Below are positions 26,345-33,598 of a stretch of DNA of 64,000 bases, piece after piece (the stretch's first letter is position 1; every line of letters starts with the position of its first letter). This stretch comes from Amycolatopsis deserti (lineage in GTDB: Bacteria; Actinomycetota; Actinomycetes; Mycobacteriales; Pseudonocardiaceae). Made by a program: the position numbers and the translations under genes. The DNA is taken from positions 62,001-126,000 of the forward strand of contig NZ_BNAU01000011.1 of the NCBI RefSeq assembly GCF_014653945.1. The letters run 5' to 3'. Below the pieces are notes generated by a model. That model searched no databases and had not been told where the DNA came from. It saw only the letters and a program-made list of their open reading frames with translations.

Positions 26345-26374
26345 CGAAGGGTAGGGCTGTCGCCGAAGGGTAGG
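26345..26374 (+). promoter_or_regulatory. Direct repeat upstream of the STAS gene
   Basis: CGAAGGGTAGG occurs twice, 8 bp apart, just before the ribosome-binding region; a similar CGAAGGGTA is at 26219 beside the divergent MEDS-STAS gene. GGGTA is also the -10 core of SigB-type promoters, so these may be stress promoters. Confidence 0.4.
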
Positions 26375-26384
26375 CGAGCGCGTC

Positions 26385-26762
26385 ATGTCTCGGGTTCCGC
26401 GCGTTCCGGAGGAACCGGCCGGACTCACCACGCCCACACCGTTGCACGTCTCGGTCCGGTGGCCGAGCCGCGACGTCGCCGTGCTGGCGGTCGAGGGCGA
26501 ACTCGACCTGGCCACCGCGAACCGGCTGGAGGCGGCGTTCCGCCGGCTGGTCGCGCGACGGCCGCGGGTGGTCGTCGTCGACCTGAGCGGGGTCGCGTTC
26601 CTCGGCTCGTCCGGGCTGGCGGCCATCACCTCGGCGCGCACCGCGGGGGTCGTGCTGCGGATCGTCGCGCCGGGTTCGCTGGCCCGGATCTTCACGCTCA
26701 CCGCGCTGGACAAGGTGCTCGACCTGTACGGCAGCGTCGAGGAGGCGCTGGCCGCGGGCTGA
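26385..26762 (+). CDS. STAS-domain anti-anti-sigma factor
   Basis: A 125-residue single STAS domain with EGELDLATANRLEAAFRRL (about 43-61) and VVVDLSGVAFLGSSGLAAI, in which the SSG Ser is the phosphorylation site of anti-anti-sigma factors. Divergent from the MEDS genes and probably part of the same partner-switching pathway. Two direct repeats CGAAGGGTAGG (26345-26355, 26364-26374) precede the start. Confidence 0.92.
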   Translation: MSRVPRVPEEPAGLTTPTPLHVSVRWPSRDVAVLAVEGELDLATANRLEAAFRRLVARRPRVVVVDLSGVAFLGSSGLAAITSARTAGVVLRIVAPGSLARIFTLTALDKVLDLYGSVEEALAAG

Positions 26763-26777
26763 ATCCGCGGTGCAGGT

Positions 26778-27488
26778 TCACTGGCGCAGGGCCGCCTCGA
26801 TGCCGGTGAGCAGGCATTCCAGGCCGAACTCGAAGCGGGTCGTGGGGTCTTGGTCGTCGGCTTCGAGCACCCGTCGGTTGAAATGCGGGTACCGGCCGGA
26901 CTCGACGACCTGCCGGACGTAGGCGCCCACCCAGTCGCGCCACTCGTTCTCGGTCATGCCGGTGCGGCGCTGGACCTCCAGCTCGGCCAGCTCGGCGGAC
27001 ACCGCGCCCAGCACGTGGGTGTTGATCGTGTCCACCACCATCGTCGCGAGCGTCGGGTCGCCGGTCACGCGGGAGACGATGCCGAGCTGGTGGTCGGCGC
27101 GCGCGATCACGTGCGGCCCCAGGGCGGGGTGGCGGGTGATCTGCTGGGCGAGCCAGGGGTGCAGCAGCAGCAGGGCGCGCTGGCGGCGGGCGAGCTGGGC
27201 CAGCTCCGCGCGCCAGTCGTCGCCGGGCTCCGGTAGCGGTTCCTCGCCGATGATCGTGTCGACCATCAGCTCGAACAGCTCGTCCTTGCTCGCCACGTGC
27301 CGGTAGAGCGACGTGGTGCCGGAGTCCATTTCCGCCGCGAGGCGCCGCATGGACAGCGCGTCCAGGCCTTCGGCGTCGGCGATCGCGATGGCCGTCCGGA
27401 CGATCTTCTCCTCGGTGACGACCGGCCGCGTCTTCGTGGTCCGGTCGCGCATCCAGACCATCGTCGGCGGGTTCTTCGCGGGCGGCAT
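26778..27488 (-). CDS. TetR family regulator (tetracycline-repressor C-domain type)
   Basis: A 236-residue repressor: HTH about 30-75 (LDALSMRRLAAEMDSGTTSLYRHV) and a C-terminal TetR_C_1 domain (about 90-225). Divergent from the FAD monooxygenase; GTTCCC/GGGAAC palindromes in the gap are probable operators. By analogy with TetR-monooxygenase pairs, the inducer may be the enzyme's aromatic substrate. Confidence 0.9.
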   Translation of the reverse strand: MPPAKNPPTMVWMRDRTTKTRPVVTEEKIVRTAIAIADAEGLDALSMRRLAAEMDSGTTSLYRHVASKDELFELMVDTIIGEEPLPEPGDDWRAELAQLARRQRALLLLHPWLAQQITRHPALGPHVIARADHQLGIVSRVTGDPTLATMVVDTINTHVLGAVSAELAELEVQRRTGMTENEWRDWVGAYVRQVVESGRYPHFNRRVLEADDQDPTTRFEFGLECLLTGIEAALRQ

Positions 27489-27515
27489 GGGCACAGTGTA
27501 CTTTTCGGGTACGGT

Positions 27516-27541
27516 GTTCCCATGGCGGGAACGCTGTTCCC
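27516..27541. promoter_or_regulatory. Palindromic operator upstream of the monooxygenase
   Basis: GTTCCC-ATGGC-GGGAAC (27516-27532), followed by a third half-site GTTCCC at 27536-27541. It lies 20-45 bp before the monooxygenase GTG and 28 bp upstream of the TetR start. Confidence 0.65.
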
Positions 27542-27560
27542 AACCGAGAGGAGAAGGCTC

Positions 27561-29063
27561 GTGTCGGATGTGGTGATCGCCGGTGGTGGGTCGGTCGGCC
27601 TGGCCACCGCGGTGTTCCTGGGACACCACGGGGTGCGTGCGCACGTGGTGGAGCGGCGGGCGGGTCTGTCGGAGCACCCGCGGGCGCTCGGCCTCAGCCC
27701 GCGCACGCTGGAGTTCTTCCGCGAGGCCGGGCTGGGGCCGGCGCTCGAGGCCGTCGCGGTCCGGTCCACCGCGATGTGGAAGGCGGACGCGCACACGGTG
27801 GCGGAGATCGACCGGGGAAGCGCGCCCGGCCGTCCGGCGGTGGCTGGGCCGCAGGTCTCGCCGGAGACGCCCAGCGGGCACTACCCGCAGGACCGGCTGG
27901 ACGCCGCGCTGCTGCCCGCCGCGCGGGAGCGGGGTGCGACGGTGGAGTTCGGCGTGGCCGTCACCGGGGTCGAGCAGGACGCGGACGGGGTGTCGGTGAC
28001 GCTGTCCGACGGGCGGGTGCTGCGGACGCGGTACCTGGTGGGCGCGGACGGCGTGAACACGGCCGTGCGCCCGGCGCTGGGCATCGGGACCAGCGGCCCC
28101 GGCGAGGTGGGGGAGCCGGTGCTGAACATCCTGTTCGAGGCGGATCTGACCGGGTTCTTCGGCACGATGCCGACGATGGTGGAGATCCGGCACCCGGACG
28201 TGCGGGGGATGCTGCTCAGCGTCGGCGAGCGGCGGTGGGTGCTGCACTCGGGCGCGCCCGGGACGCCGGAGGAGCTGATCCGCACGGCGCTGGGCGCGGA
28301 CGTGCCGGTGAAGGTGATCGGGGCGAAGTGGTGGCGGGCGACGCTGCGGATGGCCGAGGAGTTCCGCGCCGGTCGGGCGTTCCTGGTGGGCGACGCGGCG
28401 CGGGCCGTCTCGCCGCTGGGGGCGTTCGGGCTGAACACGGGTGTGGCCGACGGGCACAACCTGGCGTGGAAGCTGGCGATGGTGCTGTCCGGACAGGCCG
28501 CTGATCGATTGCTGGACACCTACCACGACGAGCGGCACGCGGTGGCGGAGTTGGTGACCCGGCAGGCGATGGTGCGGTGGGAGAACCCGCGGCTGCACTG
28601 GGACCCGGCCGCGGCGGCGGAACGGGCGGCGGCCGGGGCGTGGAACGCGCCGATGGTGACGATGGGCTACCGCTACGATTCGGCCGCGGTGATCGACGCG
28701 GTGGTGGAGCCACCGTCCACAGAGGACGTCGCGGTGGCGTTGGACGGTGCTCCGGGTTCGCGTCTGCCGCACCGGTGGGTCTCGCCCGGGGTGTCCAGTT
28801 TGGACCTGGTGCGCTCCCGGTTCACGGTGTTCGCCGGAACCCCGGAGTGGGCCGAGGCGACGGAGAAGGCCGCCGCGCGGCTCGGCCTCCCGTTGGGTGC
28901 GGCGGTGGTACCGGACCCAGCCTGGCTGGCGACGATCGGCATCGCGGAGGGCGGGGCGCTGCTGGTCCGCCCGGACGGTTTCATCGCCTGGCGCACGCCG
29001 GCCGGGCTGGCGGAGGCGGACGCGGCACTGGAGTCGGTGGTGGCGCGGGTGCTGGGTCGCTAG
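27561..29063 (+). CDS. FAD-dependent aromatic monooxygenase
   Basis: A 500-residue class A flavoprotein hydroxylase (MhpA/polyketide hydroxylase type): FAD dinucleotide motif VVIAGGGSVGLATAVFL (about 4-20), the NAD/FAD DG motif in YLVGADGVNTAVRPAL, and the GD motif AFLVGDAARAVSPLGAFGLNTGVADG. The GTG at 27561 has AGGAGAAGG 3-11 nt upstream and is preferred to the in-palindrome ATG at 27522. The last ~15 codons are duplicated in decayed form downstream. Confidence 0.92.
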   Translation: MSDVVIAGGGSVGLATAVFLGHHGVRAHVVERRAGLSEHPRALGLSPRTLEFFREAGLGPALEAVAVRSTAMWKADAHTVAEIDRGSAPGRPAVAGPQVSPETPSGHYPQDRLDAALLPAARERGATVEFGVAVTGVEQDADGVSVTLSDGRVLRTRYLVGADGVNTAVRPALGIGTSGPGEVGEPVLNILFEADLTGFFGTMPTMVEIRHPDVRGMLLSVGERRWVLHSGAPGTPEELIRTALGADVPVKVIGAKWWRATLRMAEEFRAGRAFLVGDAARAVSPLGAFGLNTGVADGHNLAWKLAMVLSGQAADRLLDTYHDERHAVAELVTRQAMVRWENPRLHWDPAAAAERAAAGAWNAPMVTMGYRYDSAAVIDAVVEPPSTEDVAVALDGAPGSRLPHRWVSPGVSSLDLVRSRFTVFAGTPEWAEATEKAAARLGLPLGAAVVPDPAWLATIGIAEGGALLVRPDGFIAWRTPAGLAEADAALESVVARVLGR

Positions 29064-29282
29064 GGCGCGCGGGGTGCCCGTCGTGAACGGGGGCGTCGTG
29101 GCGCACATCGGCTGCAGGCGGATGGGGCGCGGGTGCTCGGTCGCTAGGGCGCGCCGGAAGCCTGTCGTGACTGGGCCGTCGTCGTGGTGCAGACCGTCCG
29201 CGGGCGGATGCGGAGCTGGGGTCGGTGGTGGCGTGGGTGCTCGGGCGCGCCGGGGCCCGTCCCCACCAGGCCGCCGTCGTGG
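29008..29282 (+). repeat. Degenerate tandem duplication of the monooxygenase 3' end
   Basis: The end of the gene, GCGCGGGTGCTGGGTCGCTA then GGGCGCGC and CGTCGTG, recurs at about 29129 and 29233 (spacings 84 and 104 bp), including a copy of the ValLeuGlyArg-stop codons. The third copy also keeps a recognisable ADAELGSVVAWVLGRA. 29064-29308 has no other gene. Confidence 0.7.
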
Positions 29283-29308
29283 TATTCGCCGGCCAGCCGG
29301 GGGTTTCG

Positions 29309-29896
29309 CTAGTTCGCGCCGATGCGGGTGGCGAGGTCGGCGTGCACCGGGTACGGGCGTTCGGCCGGGAGGAGCGCGCGGGCCTCGTCCAGGCGGCGGT
29401 CGCGGACCAGGGCCTCGATCTCGTGGGCGCGGTCCGTCTCGTCGGTCAGGCCGATGATCCACTCGTCCACGTAGCGGTCCGCGGCCTCACCCGACAAACC
29501 GATCTGGATGGCGCGCTCCGGGAGCGGCCGCAGGTGCAGGTTCTTGTCCGGATCCCACTGGATGCGCACCGGGCTGGCGCCCAGTTGGCGTCGCCAGGCG
29601 GCCTCGCTCGGGTGGTGGCTCGGGTCGAACGCGGACAGGCACGAATGCGCGAGCGCCCATTCGAAGCCCGCACGCGTGATCGTCACCGCCAGGACCCGTT
29701 CCTGGCCGGGCTTGCGCGCCCAGCCGCTGCGGTAGGCCATCCACAGGAACGACGGTTTGATCCACGTCATGCGGCCGCGCTTGAACGGCGGCACGAAGGT
29801 TCCGGCGCGCAGAGCCGGCTCGGCGATCTCCGGGGAATACGCCTGATATACGACAATCGAGTCGTCGTCGTACCGGGCGCGGATTTCGTTGCTCAT
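29309..29896 (-). CDS. DUF4291 family protein
   Basis: A 195-residue protein with family-typical RARYDDDSIVVYQAYSPEIA, FVPPFKRGRMTWIKPSFLWM and RIQWDPDKNLHLRPLPERAIQIG. No catalytic residues are established for DUF4291. ATG 29896 is chosen because upstream sequence lacks the family pattern. Divergent from the next gene by 52 bp. Confidence 0.9.
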   Translation of the reverse strand: MSNEIRARYDDDSIVVYQAYSPEIAEPALRAGTFVPPFKRGRMTWIKPSFLWMAYRSGWARKPGQERVLAVTITRAGFEWALAHSCLSAFDPSHHPSEAAWRRQLGASPVRIQWDPDKNLHLRPLPERAIQIGLSGEAADRYVDEWIIGLTDETDRAHEIEALVRDRRLDEARALLPAERPYPVHADLATRIGAN

Positions 29897-29948
29897 GTGG
29901 GTGATCTTCGGGCATGGGCGCAACCGGTTTTGCGTGCGAGACTGGGGC

Positions 29949-30509
29949 ATGCTCTTCGACCGCGCGGCGATCGAGGGACTGGCGGCGGGCCGCGTCACGG
30001 TGGCCTTCCGCAGGTGGGACGCGCCCCGCGTGCGGCCCGGCTCGCGGATGCGCACCGCGGCCGGGGTGGTCGAGGTGACGTCGGTGGACGAGGTCGCGGC
30101 GGTGACCGACGAGGACGCCCGGGCCGCGGGTTACGCGTCCGCGGCGGAGATGCCCGACCGCGGCACGGGGCGGTTGTTCCGGATCGGGTTGCGCGTGGCG
30201 GGCCCGGACCCGCGCGTGGCGCTGCGCGAGGCGGCCGATCTGACGGACGGCGACCGCGCCGCGATCGGCGCCGCGCTGTGGCGGATGGACCGGGTGGCGG
30301 ACGCGCCGTGGACGGGTGCGTTCCTGCGGTTGATCGCCGAGAACGAGGCGGTGCGGGCGGTCGACCTGGCGGCTCGGGTGGGCCTGCCGCGGGACGTGTT
30401 CAAGCGCCGCGTCCGGCGGCTCAAGGAGCTGGGGCTGACGGAGAGTCTGGAGGTGGGCTACCGCCTCTCGCCGCGAGGCCGGGCCTTCCTCGAGGGCGGC
30501 GACCCCTGA
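29949..30509 (+). CDS. ASCH/PUA-like protein with winged-helix-like C-terminus
   Basis: A 186-residue protein. The N-terminal ~100 residues (AAGRVTVAFRRWDAPRVRPG, VVEVTSVDEVAAVTDEDARAAGYAS, LFRIGLRVAGPDPR) follow the pattern of ASCH-type RNA-binding PUA-fold domains; the C-terminal part (AARVGLPRDVFKRRVRRLKELGLTE) looks like a winged helix. Recognised as a widespread actinobacterial hypothetical; a role in RNA or nucleotide sensing is inference. Confidence 0.75.
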   Translation: MLFDRAAIEGLAAGRVTVAFRRWDAPRVRPGSRMRTAAGVVEVTSVDEVAAVTDEDARAAGYASAAEMPDRGTGRLFRIGLRVAGPDPRVALREAADLTDGDRAAIGAALWRMDRVADAPWTGAFLRLIAENEAVRAVDLAARVGLPRDVFKRRVRRLKELGLTESLEVGYRLSPRGRAFLEGGDP

Positions 30510-30559
30510 CGGCACCCGCGCCTTGGACGAGCCCCGGCAGCGGCAGCGACGGGAATCGG

Positions 30560-30780
30560 GGGCCGTGCTCGCCGGAGTGGGCTGATTGCCGCGGTGGCGG
30601 TGTGGTGGTGGGCGGACTGTGCTGGCGTAGGGCGGGCTGGCTGCGGTGAGCGGGGGGCGGAATGTGCTCGCGCTGGGGGCTGGCTGCGGTGAGTGGCGAT
30701 GGGCGGACTGCGCTGGCGCTGGGGGGCTGGCTGCGGTGAGCGGCGATCGGCGGACTGTGCGGTCGCTGGAGTGGGCCGGC
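30560..30780. repeat. 43-47-bp imperfect tandem repeats, three copies
   Basis: CTGGCTGCGGTGAG begins at 30637, 30680 and 30727, each copy followed by GGCGGACTGTGCTGGCG or close variants. This fills most of the gene-free stretch 30510-30845; no coding sequence is seen there. Confidence 0.7.
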
Positions 30781-30845
30781 AGCTGCGATGCGGAAAGCAC
30801 GAACCCGCGAGGCGGCCATCCGATCACCTCGATCCGGCACCGGGC

Positions 30846-31991
30846 TCAGGCGAGTGACCTGAGCACCGCCGCGGCGAGGGCGCTCCGCTCCAGCATTCCG
30901 TTCACGCTGATGTGCTCGTGGCGCGCGTGGGCTCCGTCGCCGGTGGCGCCGAAACCGTCGAGCACCGGGACGCCCAGCGCGGCCACGAAATTGCCGTCAC
31001 TGGCGCCGCCCACCGCGCACTCCCGCAACGTCACCCCCATCTCCGCGGCCAGGTCGCGCGCCCGCTCGAACAACGCCGCGATCCCGGCCGACCGCTCCAT
31101 CACCGGCCGGTTCCAGCCGCCCTCCACGGTCACCGTCGCGCGCGGGTCCGCCGCCCGCAGCCCCGCCAGCGCCGCCTCGATCCGCGCCGCCTCCGCCGCG
31201 CTCGACACCCGCACGTCGACCTCGCCCCAGGCCGCGCCCGCGATCACGTTCCCCCGCGACCCGCCTCCGACCACGCCGACGTTCACCGTCGTCCCCGCCG
31301 CGAGATCGGTCAGCCCGTGCAGCGCCAGCACCACGCGCGCGATCTCGTCCACCGCGCTCGCGCCCTTGCCCGGATCGAGCCCGGCGTGCGCCTCCACACC
31401 CGTGGCAGAGATTCGATATATCCCCACGCCTTTGCGGGCGGTCTTCACCGCGCCATCGGCCGCCGCCTCGAACACCAGCGCCGCCTGCACCCCGGACGCC
31501 GCCGCCTCGATCACCGGCCGTGACACCGGGCTGCCGATCTCCTCGTCGCCGCTCAGCACGAGCCGCACCGGCGGCCGCGGCAACCCGGCCGCCTCCAGCG
31601 CCCGCAGCGCCCACACCACCTGCACCAGCCCGGCCTTCATGTCGAACACCCCGGGCCCGGTCGCCCGGTCACCGTCCACAGTGAACGGCCATCCGACCAG
31701 TGTCCCTTGTGGCCACACGGTGTCGTAGTGGCACAGCAACAGCACCGCCTCCACATCGGACCCGGCGTAGTCGTACACCCGGACGTCGCCGAACTCGCCG
31801 CCCTCGGTCACCCGCACCGACGCCGGCTCGCCCAGCCGCGCCCGCAGCCAGCCGTCCAGCCAGGACAGTCCGGCCTCCAGCAGCAGCCGGTCGGTGCTCG
31901 GCGTCTCCAGGCCGACGTACCGGCTCAGGTCGTCGACCATCTCGGCGCGGTGTGCCCGCACCCACTCGTGCAACGCCCGGACCTCGGTCAC
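30846..31991 (-). CDS. M20 family metallopeptidase (carboxypeptidase G2-like)
   Basis: A 381-residue zinc peptidase with metal-ligand motifs LLLCHYDTVWPQGT (His), GPGVFDMKAGL (bridging Asp), LSGDEEIGSP (catalytic Glu and ligand), and a C-terminal HEHIS ligand. The dimerisation domain lies about 180-290. GTG 31991 with GGAG 8 nt upstream is chosen over a distal ATG (32099) whose extra 36 residues look non-homologous. Substrates of this branch are N-acyl amino acids or glutamate conjugates. Confidence 0.88.
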   Translation of the reverse strand: MTEVRALHEWVRAHRAEMVDDLSRYVGLETPSTDRLLLEAGLSWLDGWLRARLGEPASVRVTEGGEFGDVRVYDYAGSDVEAVLLLCHYDTVWPQGTLVGWPFTVDGDRATGPGVFDMKAGLVQVVWALRALEAAGLPRPPVRLVLSGDEEIGSPVSRPVIEAAASGVQAALVFEAAADGAVKTARKGVGIYRISATGVEAHAGLDPGKGASAVDEIARVVLALHGLTDLAAGTTVNVGVVGGGSRGNVIAGAAWGEVDVRVSSAAEAARIEAALAGLRAADPRATVTVEGGWNRPVMERSAGIAALFERARDLAAEMGVTLRECAVGGASDGNFVAALGVPVLDGFGATGDGAHARHEHISVNGMLERSALAAAVLRSLA

Positions 31992-32201
31992 GGCATCCGC
32001 TCCAGTTCCCTCGGGTGATCTTCCGGGATCAGCCTGCGTCCGCTCGCCACGTCCCCGCAAGAGGGCGAGCACCGCCGGCACGCGGCCGAACGAGGCCATC
32101 GAGGACAGACGGCCTGGTCAAGGCGGTGCTCCGGTGGACAGCCCACATCGGTCGTGGTAGGACAACGGCACCGGGCCTCGCGCGGAGGGGAGGGCAACGG
32201 C

Positions 32202-32582
32202 ATGTCCGGAAGTACCTCCGCCGACGGTTTGCTCACCGTCCGCCGGGAGACCCGCGGTTCCGCCGTCGTCGTGCACGTCGCCGGCGAGGTGGACTTCAGC
32301 TCGCTGGCCCACCTCCAGGACGAGCTCAGCACCGCGGTCACCGTGGCGTCCCCGCCCGCGCCCGTCGTGCTCGACCTGCAGGACGTGGAGTTCTTCGGCT
32401 GGTGCGGGCTGACGCTGCTGGTCAACTCCGACGACCGGTGCACCCGCAACCACACGCCGCTGCGGGTGGTCGCGGCGAGCGGCACCGTGCTGCAGCCGCT
32501 GAAGCTCGCCGGCCTGGACCGGGTGCTCCCGGTGTATTCCAGCGTGTCCGAGGCGCTGTCCCGGTCCACGTCCGTCGCGTGA
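32202..32582 (+). CDS. STAS-domain protein lacking the phosphorylatable serine
   Basis: A 126-residue STAS domain (VAGEVDFSSLAHLQDELSTA, VVLDLQDVEFFGWCGLTLLV). The loop reads FFGWCGL where active anti-anti-sigma factors have a Ser before the Gly (as in FLGSSGL at 26.4 kb), so it cannot be inactivated by phosphorylation at that site. GAGGGGAGG precedes ATG 32202. It precedes a DUF574 methyltransferase on the same strand. Confidence 0.88.
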   Translation: MSGSTSADGLLTVRRETRGSAVVVHVAGEVDFSSLAHLQDELSTAVTVASPPAPVVLDLQDVEFFGWCGLTLLVNSDDRCTRNHTPLRVVAASGTVLQPLKLAGLDRVLPVYSSVSEALSRSTSVA

Positions 32583-32652
32583 GGGCGCTTCCACTCGCCG
32601 AACGCGGAGCACTACTGTGTGTTCACCCACCCGCTCGCGAGAAGGTGTAGTG

Positions 32653-33492
32653 ATGGCTTCTTCGCCCAGCCAGGTGCCCGTCGGCGTCGACCCGACCCGG
32701 CCCAGCATCGCCCGCATCTACGACGGTTTCCTCGGCGGCAAGGACCACTACGAGGTCGACCGCGCGGTGATGCGCAAGATCAACGAGGCGGTCCCCGAGG
32801 CGGTCGACATCGCCCGCGGCAACCGCGGCTTCCTCAACCGCGCCTGCCGATTCCTGGCCGCCCAGACCGATCTGGCCCAGTACCTCGACTGCGGTTCCGG
32901 CCTGCCGACCGCGGAGAACACGCACCAGATCGTGCAGCGCGCCAACCCCGAGACGACGGTCGTCTACGTCGACAACGACCCGGTGGTCCTCGCGCACGGC
33001 CGCGCGCTGCTCGAGGAGAACGACTTCGTGCACATGACCGAGGCGGACATCTTCTCCCCGTCCCAGGTCCTGGGCGACGAGGTCGTCCGGCGGCACCTCG
33101 ACTTCAGCCAGCCGCTCGTGCTGCTGCACGTCGGCACGATGCACCACTACGAGGGCGACGGCGCGGCCGGCATCATGCGCGCCTACATCGACGCGCTGCC
33201 CTCGGGGTCGTACGTGGTGTTCTCGCACTTCTTCGACCCCGAGGTGCCGGAGCTGACCGAGGTGGCGAAGCGGATCGAGAACATCCTCGTCAACGGCCCG
33301 ATGGGCGCCGGCCGGTTCCGCACGAGGGACGAGATCCTGGCGATGCTGGACGGGCTGGAGCTGATCAAGCCGAACGCCCTGTCCGAGCCGGGCCTCGCCG
33401 TCTGCGACGAGTGGTGGCCGGACGGCCCGCGGCTGGCGCCGCTGAGCCTGGCCGCGCGGTGCATCGTCGGCGCGGTGGGGCGCAAGCCGTAG
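32653..33492 (+). CDS. DUF574/methyltransferase_19 family SAM-dependent methyltransferase
   Basis: A 279-residue protein with the family start VDPTRPSIARIYDGFLGGKD, then YLDCGSGLPTAENTHQIVQ (SAM site) and VVYVDNDPVVLAHG. The family is highly expanded in actinomycetes and often next to STAS or regulatory genes; substrates are unknown. ATG 32653 follows GAAGG. Confidence 0.92.
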   Translation: MASSPSQVPVGVDPTRPSIARIYDGFLGGKDHYEVDRAVMRKINEAVPEAVDIARGNRGFLNRACRFLAAQTDLAQYLDCGSGLPTAENTHQIVQRANPETTVVYVDNDPVVLAHGRALLEENDFVHMTEADIFSPSQVLGDEVVRRHLDFSQPLVLLHVGTMHHYEGDGAAGIMRAYIDALPSGSYVVFSHFFDPEVPELTEVAKRIENILVNGPMGAGRFRTRDEILAMLDGLELIKPNALSEPGLAVCDEWWPDGPRLAPLSLAARCIVGAVGRKP

Positions 33493-33501
33493 GAATTTGT
33501 C

Positions 33502-33535
33502 ACCCGCGTGCGGGTTCCCGGCGCAAAAAATTGCG
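33502..33535. other. Two short inverted repeats between genes
   Basis: ACCCGC-GT-GCGGGT (33502-33515) and CGCAA-AAAA-TTGCG (33522-33535) follow the methyltransferase stop and precede the LuxR-type gene by about 65 bp. They may form a weak terminator or a regulator site; neither has a U-run. Confidence 0.4.
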
Positions 33536-33598
33536 TCCCGGTGAGTATCCCACCATCGTCTCTTCCCGGCGCCCGGGGCGGCTGGGCACGATGACCGC

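Noticed and set aside
27522-27560. ATG 27522 as the start of the FAD monooxygenase
   Set aside because: It lies inside the operator palindrome, lacks a ribosome-binding site, and the 13 extra residues do not fit the FAD-motif spacing; GTG 27561 has a strong site.
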